Assembly (NCBI GenBank): GCA_035533375.1
Contig: DATLTV010000009.1
Location: forward strand, 1 to 6,286
Reading direction: 5' to 3'
DNA: 6,286 nucleotides
Source: DATLTV01 sp035533375
GTDB lineage: Bacteria; Patescibacteriota; Minisyncoccia; UBA6257; 2-01-FULL-56-20
A model generated the notes under the pieces. That model had not been told where the DNA came from and did not search any database. It saw only the letters and a list, made by a program, of their open reading frames with translations. Below, piece after piece: positions 1 to 4,468 of the stretch; within the stretch, counting starts at the first letter, position 1, and every line of letters begins with the position of its first letter. Made by a program: the position numbers and the translations under genes.

Positions 1-85
1 TGGGTCCACATCGAGAGGATTTTGAGTGACAAACGATAGAATAGACTTTTAAACGACGCTCTGGACCGAGCTTTTGAGTTGAGTT

Positions 86-757
86 CTATGTGATATCGAT
101 CTTGTAGCCGCGGCCGGCGACGGTACGGATCAATTTTCGCTTGCCCGGAACGTCCAACTTTTTGCGCAGGCTTGCGATGTGCGATTCGATGGTGTTTGAG
201 AAAGGGTCCGCGTTCATGTCCCAGACATGTTCCATGAGCATGCCGCGGGAGAGAACGATGCCTTTGTTTTTGAGAAGGTATTCAAGCAGGGTGAATTCCT
301 TGCGGGTGAAGCGGATCTCTTTGCGGCCGCGGCATGCGGTGTATTGCTTGAGGTCAAGCACGAGGTCGCCCGCCGCGAGTAGTTCGGATTCAATGTTGCG
401 CGGTCGGCGCAGGAGCGCCCGGATGCGGGCGAGTAATTCCTCGAGCGAAAACGGTTTGCTCAGATAATCGTCCGCGCCGGCATTCAGAAGCCGCACCTTC
501 GTGATCGTTTCCGATTTCACCGAGAGGATGAGGATGGGCGTCATTTTTCCGGCCCGGCGTATTTCTTCGCACACTTCAAGGCCGGTCTTTTTCGGGAGAA
601 CGTTGTCGAGGATGATGAGGTCGTACTCATTGGTGCGGGCGAGGTACGATCCGCGTTCGCCGTCTTCGGCAGCGTCCACGGCGAAAAGCTCCGCCTCGAG
701 GGCGGGCTTCAAGAAATTTATAATGGATTGTTCGTCCTCAACGAGTAGCGCTCGCAT
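86..757 (-). CDS. OmpR/PhoB-family response regulator (receiver + winged-helix DNA-binding domain)
   Basis: This is a two-component response regulator: a sensor kinase phosphorylates the receiver domain, and the C-terminal winged helix then binds promoter DNA. The protein is 223 residues, normal for the family. In the receiver domain (about 1-118) the acidic pair E7-D8 follows the first strand (MRALLVEDEQ), D51 in LDNVLP is the expected phospho-acceptor, S79 replaces the usual switch Thr/Ser, and K101 precedes P102. The C-terminal domain (about 128-223) has RFTRKEFTLLEYLL, a recognition-helix segment SNTIESHIASLRKKL and the wing GRGYKI. I chose the ATG at 757 because it starts directly with the first receiver strand. 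An ATG at 799 would add 14 basic residues not typical of the family and would run through the apparent promoter. The stop is TAG. No histidine kinase is visible in the 85 bp downstream. The target genes are unknown; the family assignment is very secure. Confidence 0.96.
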   Translation of the reverse strand: MRALLVEDEQSIINFLKPALEAELFAVDAAEDGERGSYLARTNEYDLIILDNVLPKKTGLEVCEEIRRAGKMTPILILSVKSETITKVRLLNAGADDYLSKPFSLEELLARIRALLRRPRNIESELLAAGDLVLDLKQYTACRGRKEIRFTRKEFTLLEYLLKNKGIVLSRGMLMEHVWDMNADPFSNTIESHIASLRKKLDVPGKRKLIRTVAGRGYKIDIT

Positions 758-763
758 CCTGTT

Positions 764-792
764 ATTATCGCGCCTTCTTTGTTTTTTAACAA
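764..792 (-). promoter_or_regulatory. Candidate promoter of the response regulator, giving a leaderless or near-leaderless mRNA
   Basis: Read on the minus strand, TTGTTA (787-792) and GATAAT (764-769) are separated by 17 bp. They match the sigma-70 -35 and -10 consensus at 4/6 and 5/6 positions. The ATG at 757 lies seven bases past the -10, about where transcription should begin, so the message may have no leader. A perfect AT-rich inverted repeat (TTTGTT, four-base loop, AACAAA; 778-793) overlaps the -35. This is assignment by pattern only. Confidence 0.45.
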
Positions 793-798
793 AAGCCA

Positions 799-820
799 CG
801 GTGTTGTGGCGCGGTGTTGT
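799..820 (-). promoter_or_regulatory. 9-bp direct repeat upstream of the response regulator promoter (candidate operator)
   Basis: Two identical copies of ACAACACCG on the minus strand (799-807 and 812-820) are separated by CGCC, a period of 13 bp. They begin 7 bp upstream of the proposed -35, the usual place for an activator. OmpR-family regulators typically bind tandem direct repeats, although their period is usually 10-11 bp. The repeat is seen directly; binding by the adjacent regulator is inference. Confidence 0.4.
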
Positions 821-930
821 TATTAAAACAATTTTGAAAGCAGGTCATCGCGCCGCAGATTTTCTTCATTTCGGACAGGCGGACCGACGGCGAGGTTTCT
901 TTAAAAGCGTACACAGGCGTTGGGGTTGCC

Positions 931-975
931 GGAGCCTGCCCCGTGCCGCGATACGGGGCGAGGATGACGGAATGC
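931..975. repeat. REP-like extragenic hairpin element
   Basis: A 7-bp perfect stem GCCCCGT/ACGGGGC (938-944 and 953-959) with an 8-base loop is followed on the plus strand by AGGATGACGGAATGC (961-975). On the minus strand it reads GTCATCCTCG, hairpin, GGCTCC, the general plan of the GTCATCC...GGATCC repeats scattered between genes in many bacterial genomes. The tail is shared with the repeat cluster near 4359-4462: 15 bases, CGAGGATGACGGAAT, match exactly at 4393-4407, and a shifted 15-mer matches at 4417-4431. It sits 6 bp past the stop codon of the DUF2914 gene, where it could also act as a 3' stabiliser or weak terminator. Confidence 0.6.
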
Positions 976-981
976 AAACCG

Positions 982-2097
982 TTATTGTTTGATATCGGTG
1001 ACGAGCGGAGGTTCGCTTGACTGAAGCACCACGTTGAACTGCAGCCGGCCGATGATCTTGCCGTCCGGCGTTTCGACGTTTACCCGCCACTCACCGCCCG
1101 CGGGCGCCGTGGCTTCGGAATAGGTATGATAACCGCCGTCGCGGCCGCCCACGACCGAAAGCGCGATTTTCGCTCTCGTGGCCCATTGCCCCGATGAGGT
1201 ATCGTATTTCTGCCACTCGTGGATGATATCCGTGTTCAGGTCGGCGGGGGAGAACACCGCGCTGTAGGCATAGAGCGGATCGCCGGGAATGAGATGGACC
1301 GTTTGTGCGACGTCGAGAAAATCGAGCCAGCTTCCCGGTTCGGCTTGTACGACGTAATGCCCATCGGCATTTCGCATGAGCGAGTGATAAACTCCGGAAT
1401 CGGCAAGCGAGAGCGGCAGCGGCGGGATGATGTTCAGGAAATAAAAAGCGTTCATCGCGGCATAGATGCCAATGATCGAAAGAAAAAGCGTGAGCCGCCC
1501 CCTTCGGAACTTTTCTTTCGCTGCGAAACGGAGGACGAGGAGGAAGAGGCCGAGCAGTGCGAGGCTTACGCCGCCGCTTATCAGAAACTGGTTTTGGCCG
1601 ATCCGGTGCGTGAGGATAGGCACGAGGTACGCGGCGAAAGAAAAAAGCGAAAGGAAGAAAAGCGAGATTTGGAAATCGAGCCGCGCGTAACGGCGCTTAA
1701 AGGATTCGTTCGCGATGAATGCCGCGGCGAGAAGAAGGAAGAACGGCCAGCTCACCCAGATCGTGCCGCTCCGGAAATAAAAGACAAGAAAGGTGCTCAA
1801 AAGCCCGCCGAAGAAGAATTGCAGGACGTTTACGAACCAGAAATGGAGTTTCGCCGGATCGTCGGTGTCGATTTCTCCGTGTTCCCCGCGGTTCACGAGA
1901 ATGATCGCGGCGGCGACAATCGCAAGATGGCCGCCGACCCAAAAATTGTCCCAGAAAGCGTCGATGCGGCGCAAGGTGAGGGCGTCAAAAACGAATCCGC
2001 CGACGAGGGAAATCGAGGAGATCGGCCGTTCGAAGCGCGCATACCAGTTTCGTAGCGGCGCGAAAGAAAGTCTCCGTTTCGCCTGTTTGGGAGGCAT
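982..2097 (-). CDS. Multi-pass membrane protein with C-terminal DUF2914 domain
   Basis: The protein is 371 residues. A short basic N-terminus leads into about six or seven hydrophobic segments, near residues 54-69, 87-107, 113-129, 143-163, 170-190 and 201-222, with a weaker one near 26-44. The last ~95 residues form a soluble domain with the DUF2914 signature: YAYSAVFSP, then HEW-KYD, GQWATRAKIALSVVGGRDGG, a YHTYSE segment, GEWRVNVET and DGKIIGRLQF. In established usage DUF2914 is a domain of unknown function. Its strand-rich sequence suggests a small beta domain, probably on one face of the membrane. The start ATG at 2097 follows a TATAAT hexamer by 10 bases with no Shine-Dalgarno sequence; the stop is TAA. 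The gene follows the 2195-2896 membrane protein in the same direction but is separated by a terminator-like hairpin, so it is probably transcribed separately. Domain identity is from recognised motifs; cellular role is unknown. Confidence 0.9.
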   Translation of the reverse strand: MPPKQAKRRLSFAPLRNWYARFERPISSISLVGGFVFDALTLRRIDAFWDNFWVGGHLAIVAAAIILVNRGEHGEIDTDDPAKLHFWFVNVLQFFFGGLLSTFLVFYFRSGTIWVSWPFFLLLAAAFIANESFKRRYARLDFQISLFFLSLFSFAAYLVPILTHRIGQNQFLISGGVSLALLGLFLLVLRFAAKEKFRRGRLTLFLSIIGIYAAMNAFYFLNIIPPLPLSLADSGVYHSLMRNADGHYVVQAEPGSWLDFLDVAQTVHLIPGDPLYAYSAVFSPADLNTDIIHEWQKYDTSSGQWATRAKIALSVVGGRDGGYHTYSEATAPAGGEWRVNVETPDGKIIGRLQFNVVLQSSEPPLVTDIKQ

Positions 2098-2107
2098 AGT
2101 AGTTCAG

Positions 2108-2113
2108 ATTATA
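2108..2113 (-). promoter_or_regulatory. -10 hexamer of the DUF2914 gene promoter
   Basis: On the minus strand this is a perfect TATAAT ending 10 bases before the start codon at 2097. Transcription would be expected to start within about four bases of the ATG. No convincing -35 lies 16-18 bp upstream. It lies after the terminator-like hairpin of the preceding gene, which fits an independent transcription unit. Confidence 0.45.
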
Positions 2114-2142
2114 TAGAACCCATCTCAAAAATACCACGGGCC

Positions 2143-2178
2143 GCGTTTCATTTTGAACGATCGCTTAAAATGAAACGC
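2143..2178. repeat. 12-bp inverted repeat between the two membrane-protein genes
   Basis: GCGTTTCATTTT (2143-2154) and AAAATGAAACGC (2167-2178) are perfect inverted copies around a 12-base spacer. The right arm shares three bases (2176-2178) with the stem of the terminator hairpin at 2176-2193, so both structures cannot fully form in the same RNA. It may be a second 3' hairpin or a protein-binding site near the DUF2914 promoter. Confidence 0.6.
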
Positions 2179-2193
2179 CGTGCAATAACGGCG
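2167..2193 (-). terminator. Rho-independent-type terminator after the 2195-2896 gene
   Basis: On the minus strand, one base after the TAG stop, a GC-rich 6-bp stem CGCCGT/ACGGCG (2188-2193 and 2176-2181) with a 6-base loop is followed by TTTCATTTT. A short GC stem followed by a T-rich run is the intrinsic terminator pattern. The T run is interrupted, so efficiency may be moderate. Confidence 0.55.
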
Positions 2194-2194
2194 T

Positions 2195-2896
2195 CTAGGA
2201 CTTTTGCGCGCCTTCATCGCCATACTGCTCTGCTTTTGCGCTTCCGGGCTTGCGTACTTCCGCACTTTCCGCCGGTGCTTTCGTGAGCATCACCCGGACA
2301 TCGTCCGGCCGCCCCGCCGTTTCCCGATTCGCGAGCGTATTCTCCGCCGCGGTCACGGCTTTTACTTCGTTTCGTATCCCGTTCTCCACTTCGGCAGCGA
2401 CCGTTTTGATTTCGCTCCCGATTGACTTGCCGTGGCGGGCCAAATGGTGCCGCGGGCGCCGAGCGGCCCCTTTGTTATAGAGCGACGACGAGATAATGGA
2501 CAGCGTATAGAGCACCATCGTCTCAATGACTGCCGCTTCGTAATCTTCGGGGAAGGGAATACTCGGAAGATGCAGGAACCACGTGCGTAAAATGTTCCAT
2601 CCGATCATCCACGCGGCGCCCGCGAGCACGATGATCGCCCACAGTTCGCTGTGATACGTTTCTTCTTCGTGTTCGCCGCTCCAGCGGAGCACTTCTTTGA
2701 TGGTTGCGTAACAGAGGAGGAATATTGCCCAGATGATCGCAAGTTCGTAGGAAAGATAGGGGAATTGTCCGTGAAATCGTATTAGCGAGAGCACGACGTA
2801 GGCCAGGGTGGCAACCGCCACGCCGTTGTAGAGCCTACGCCTTAACTGTCTGCTTAAGGCGTAAGCGTCGTTGCGCTTGTTTCGCCGGGCAGGCAT
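2195..2896 (-). CDS. Four-helix membrane protein of unknown function with charged C-terminal tail
   Basis: I do not recognise this 233-residue protein. A basic N-terminus (MPARRNKRN..., ending RRRLYN near residue 24) precedes four hydrophobic helices near residues 24-41, 49-69, 85-106 and 120-140. An acidic/His segment, GEHEEETYHSE, lies between helices 2 and 3. After helix 4 come a basic stretch (ARRPRHHLARHGK, 145-157) and a long, charged, Ala/Glu/Lys-rich tail (about 160-233). The first part of the tail (SEIKTVAAEVENGIRNEVKAV) could form an amphipathic or coiled-coil helix. Charge distribution suggests that both ends face the cytoplasm. The ATG at 2896 is preceded by no Shine-Dalgarno sequence but by an extended -10 motif about 17 bases upstream. 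The stop is TAG, followed at once by a terminator-like hairpin. The gene is divergent from the DEAD-box helicase. Function is unknown; reality of the gene is well supported by hydrophobic pattern and length. Confidence 0.82.
   Translation of the reverse strand: MPARRNKRNDAYALSRQLRRRLYNGVAVATLAYVVLSLIRFHGQFPYLSYELAIIWAIFLLCYATIKEVLRWSGEHEEETYHSELWAIIVLAGAAWMIGWNILRTWFLHLPSIPFPEDYEAAVIETMVLYTLSIISSSLYNKGAARRPRHHLARHGKSIGSEIKTVAAEVENGIRNEVKAVTAAENTLANRETAGRPDDVRVMLTKAPAESAEVRKPGSAKAEQYGDEGAQKS
2833..2866. repeat. Inverted repeat inside the 5' coding region of the 2195-2896 gene
   Basis: TACGCCTTAA (2836-2845) and TTAAGGCGTA (2854-2863) are perfect inverted copies around an 8-base loop; two more pairs form after one mismatch. 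In the mRNA the hairpin falls around codons 11-21, early enough to affect translation initiation or elongation. Confidence 0.55.
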
Positions 2897-2913
2897 CTTA
2901 TTATGTTTTCTTA

Positions 2914-2922
2914 ATCATACCA
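2914..2922 (-). promoter_or_regulatory. Extended -10 promoter element of the 2195-2896 gene
   Basis: Minus strand TGG-TATGAT fits the extended -10 pattern TGn-TATAAT with one mismatch in the hexamer (TATGAT). It ends 17 bases before the ATG at 2896, so the leader would be about 10 bases and contains no Shine-Dalgarno-like sequence. The -35 position (TATTCA, 2937-2942) is weak, as expected for extended -10 promoters. Confidence 0.45.
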
Positions 2923-2947
2923 CGCCATATTGACAATGAATACGCAA

Positions 2948-2969
2948 TTGGGCATAGCTTGTGCATAGG
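2948..2969. promoter_or_regulatory. Tandem 11-bp direct repeat in the divergent control region
   Basis: TTGGGCATAGC (2948-2958) is followed without a gap by TTGTGCATAGG (2959-2969), 9 of 11 positions identical. An 11-bp period places both units on the same helical face, as in PhoB-type boxes. It lies about 40 bp upstream of the proposed start of the minus-strand gene and about 75 bp upstream of that of the helicase. A consensus -35-like TTGACA on the plus strand lies just left of it at 2930-2935, with only a poor -10 (CATAGC) at 17 bp spacing. Confidence 0.4.
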
Positions 2970-3029
2970 ACGCGCTTAGGCCTTATAAAGTTAATAAAAT
3001 CAATGGAGCTTCCCTTTTCAGGACTTCTA

Positions 3030-3038
3030 TGATACACT
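3030..3038 (+). promoter_or_regulatory. Extended -10 promoter element of the DEAD-box helicase gene
   Basis: TGA-TACACT (3030-3038) matches an extended -10, TGn plus a hexamer with 4/6 consensus bases. The overlapping TATGAT at 3028-3033 is an alternative -10. Either would place the transcript start within about 12 bases of the ATG at 3051. No Shine-Dalgarno sequence is present, and the -35 region is poor. Confidence 0.4.
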
Positions 3039-3043
3039 ATTCC

Positions 3044-3057
3044 CATCCATATGGATG
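3044..3057. repeat. 14-bp perfect palindrome across the helicase start codon
   Basis: CATCCATATGGATG is its own reverse complement and is centred between the bases just before and at the start of the ATG (3051-3053). It could be an operator, or a weak hairpin or dimerisation site in the 5' end of the mRNA. Confidence 0.5.
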
Positions 3058-4274
3058 AACATTCGAATTTCCGCAATTTGGGCATTGCGCCGAACATACT
3101 TGCCGTTCTGGGTAAGCTTCATTTTGTGACGCCTACTCCCATCCAGGAGAAGTCGATTCCGATTGCGATCGAAGGGAAGGATATGGTTGGCATCGCGCAG
3201 ACGGGCACGGGAAAAACGCTCGCGTTCGGCGTGCCCATGATCCAGTCCGCGCTTGCGGGGAAGCAGGGGCTTGTCGTGCTCCCCACGCGTGAACTCGCGT
3301 TCCAGGTGCATGAGGTGTTCGAGAAGGTCGGCGCGCCGCTCGGCGTGCGCGCGGCGCTTTTGATCGGCGGCGAATCGATTGGTCGGCAGATCCAGGCGCT
3401 CCGGAGGAATCCCGATGTGCTCATCGGAACGCCGGGCAGGATCATCGACCATCTCGAGCAAAAGACGCTTTCGCTCAAAGCGGTCGCCATGCTCGTACTC
3501 GACGAAGCGGACCGCATGCTCGACATGGGCTTTGCCCCGCAAATTAAGCGCATTCTCGCCGTCCTCCCGCGCGAGCGGCAGACGATGCTTTTTTCGGCGA
3601 CGATGCCGGAGGACATTCTCCGTATCGCAAAAGAGTATATGAAGCTTCCCATGCGCGTCGAGATCGCGCCGCCGGGAACGATTGTGGAACGCGTGACGCA
3701 GGAGCTCTTTTTCGTGCAGAAGCAGGATAAGCCGCGGCTTCTCGAAAAGATCCTCCAGGAGTACCGCGGTTCGGTGCTCGTATTTTCCCGCACGAAGCAC
3801 GGCGCGAAACGGATCACTTCCGGCGTGCGCGCGCTCGGTTATACGTCGGCCGAACTCCATTCGAATCGGTCGCTCAACCAGCGGCGGGACGCGCTCGAAG
3901 GATTCCGGAACGGAAAATACCGGATTCTCGTGGCGACGGACATCGCCGCGCGCGGCATCGACGTTCAGGGCATCGAACTTGTGCTGAATTACGACCTTCC
4001 CCAGGCTTCGGAAGATTATGTGCACCGCATCGGCCGCACGGCGCGCGCCGGAGCCGCGGGACATGCAATCTCTTTCGCAACGCCTGACCAGAAAAGCGAT
4101 GTTCGTGATATCGAACGGCTTATGCGTGCAGCCCTGCCGCTTTCGCAGCTTCCCGCCGATCTCCCGCCCGCCAGTTTTTCCCTGCCGCCTACGCGCTATC
4201 GCTCGGGTGGCTCGCGGCCTCCCCGCAGATTTCCAAATTCGGGATACGACGGAAGAAACCGCTTTCGCCGGTAG
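3051..4274 (+). CDS. ATP-dependent DEAD-box RNA helicase, RhlE-like
   Basis: This cytoplasmic enzyme couples ATP hydrolysis to local RNA strand separation, typically in ribosome assembly, RNA decay or cold adaptation. All conserved motifs are present in order in 407 residues. They are the Q motif (F7...PTPIQ, Gln32), motif I AQTGTGKT (49-56), Ia PTRELA (78-83), GG (106-107), Ib TPGR (127-130), II DEAD (151-154), III SAT (182-184), IV VFSRTKHG (244-251), V TDIAARGIDV (296-305) and VI HRIGRTARAG (325-334). Both RecA-like domains look intact. A short tail (about 381-407), rich in Arg, Gly, Pro and aromatics (YRSGGSRPPRRF, GYDGRNRFRR), resembles the basic RNA-binding tails of RhlE-type helicases. 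The core is compact, without the long C-terminal domain of DeaD/CsdA. The ATG at 3051 gives a short N-terminus just before the Q motif; the stop is TAG. Assignment to the superfamily is certain; the RhlE-like subtype is a judgement. Confidence 0.97.
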   Translation: MDEHSNFRNLGIAPNILAVLGKLHFVTPTPIQEKSIPIAIEGKDMVGIAQTGTGKTLAFGVPMIQSALAGKQGLVVLPTRELAFQVHEVFEKVGAPLGVRAALLIGGESIGRQIQALRRNPDVLIGTPGRIIDHLEQKTLSLKAVAMLVLDEADRMLDMGFAPQIKRILAVLPRERQTMLFSATMPEDILRIAKEYMKLPMRVEIAPPGTIVERVTQELFFVQKQDKPRLLEKILQEYRGSVLVFSRTKHGAKRITSGVRALGYTSAELHSNRSLNQRRDALEGFRNGKYRILVATDIAARGIDVQGIELVLNYDLPQASEDYVHRIGRTARAGAAGHAISFATPDQKSDVRDIERLMRAALPLSQLPADLPPASFSLPPTRYRSGGSRPPRRFPNSGYDGRNRFRR

Positions 4275-4299
4275 GTTTTGTTTGTAATCCTGAACTTGT

Positions 4300-4337
4300 C
4301 ATGCTACAAAAGTGACGATCGTCACTTTTGTAGCATG
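4300..4337. terminator. 38-bp perfect palindrome between convergent genes; probable bidirectional terminator
   Basis: The 19 bases at 4300-4318 are exactly reverse-complementary to 4319-4337, with no mismatch and no spacer. The core is GTGAC-GATC-GTCAC, flanked by AAAA on the left and TTTT on the right. RNA from either strand can therefore fold GTGAC/GTCAC with a four-base loop followed by UUUUGU, the pattern of a two-way intrinsic terminator. It lies 25 bp after the helicase stop and about 130 bp after the stop of the opposing 4469-5710 gene. The perfect outer arms (CATGCTAC/GTAGCATG) exceed what a terminator needs. Confidence 0.65.
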
Positions 4338-4358
4338 CGGATATTTTTCCGGGAGCGT

Positions 4359-4462
4359 GGATCCTCGCCTTCGCGAGAATGACAGAATACAACGAGGATG
4401 ACGGAATACCACAAACAGGATGACGGAATGCGGTGAGGATGACGGTCAAGTTCAGGATGATC
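4359..4462. repeat. Cluster of REP-like half-repeats ending in one complete hairpin unit
   Basis: On the plus strand, GGATGAC-like cores recur at 4377-4383 (GAATGAC), 4396-4402, 4418-4424, 4437-4443 and 4455-4461 (GGATGAT), at spacings of 19, 22, 19 and 18 bp. The first three cores are followed by a GAAT. The leftmost unit is complete: GGATCCTCGC-CTTC-GCGAGAATGAC (4359-4383) has a 5-bp stem, CTCGC/GCGAG. The minus-strand consensus GTCATCCT...ATTCC matches the element at 931-975. CAAGTTCAGGAT (4447-4458) is an exact inverted copy of ATCCTGAACTTG at 4287-4298, so the whole cluster and the 38-bp palindrome lie between 12-bp inverted repeats. The cluster ends about 7 bp short of the stop codon of the 4469-5710 gene. 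No protein coding is supported here. Confidence 0.65.
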
Positions 4463-4468
4463 TCGCGG

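Noticed and set aside
61..80. Small hairpin GCTC-N6-GAGC followed by TTTT as a plus-strand terminator
   Set aside because: The stem is only 4 bp, and there is no plus-strand gene to its left that I can support.
786..977. 63-codon minus-strand frame between the DUF2914 and response regulator genes
   Set aside because: It runs through the REP-like hairpin and the response regulator control region, has no ribosome binding site and no recognisable features.
1219..2055. 278-codon plus-strand frame opposite the DUF2914 gene
   Set aside because: The translation is a highly charged Glu/Arg/Lys-rich string with no recognisable domain; the opposite strand encodes clear membrane helices and DUF2914.
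3027..4064. 345-codon open frame on the minus strand opposite the helicase
   Set aside because: It lies antisense to a helicase gene with every family motif, and its translation is His/Arg/Glu-rich without domain features. Long antisense frames are common opposite GC-rich genes.
4189..4449. 86-codon minus-strand frame containing SVILAKARIHAPG
   Set aside because: That peptide is what REP-type repeats give when translated. The frame crosses the 38-bp palindrome and the helicase 3' end, so it is a repeat artefact.
4374..4462. Possible CRISPR array in the spaced repeats
   Set aside because: The cores are only 7-15 bp, degenerate, unevenly spaced (18-22 bp), and have no unique spacers of the right length; REP-like half-units fit better.
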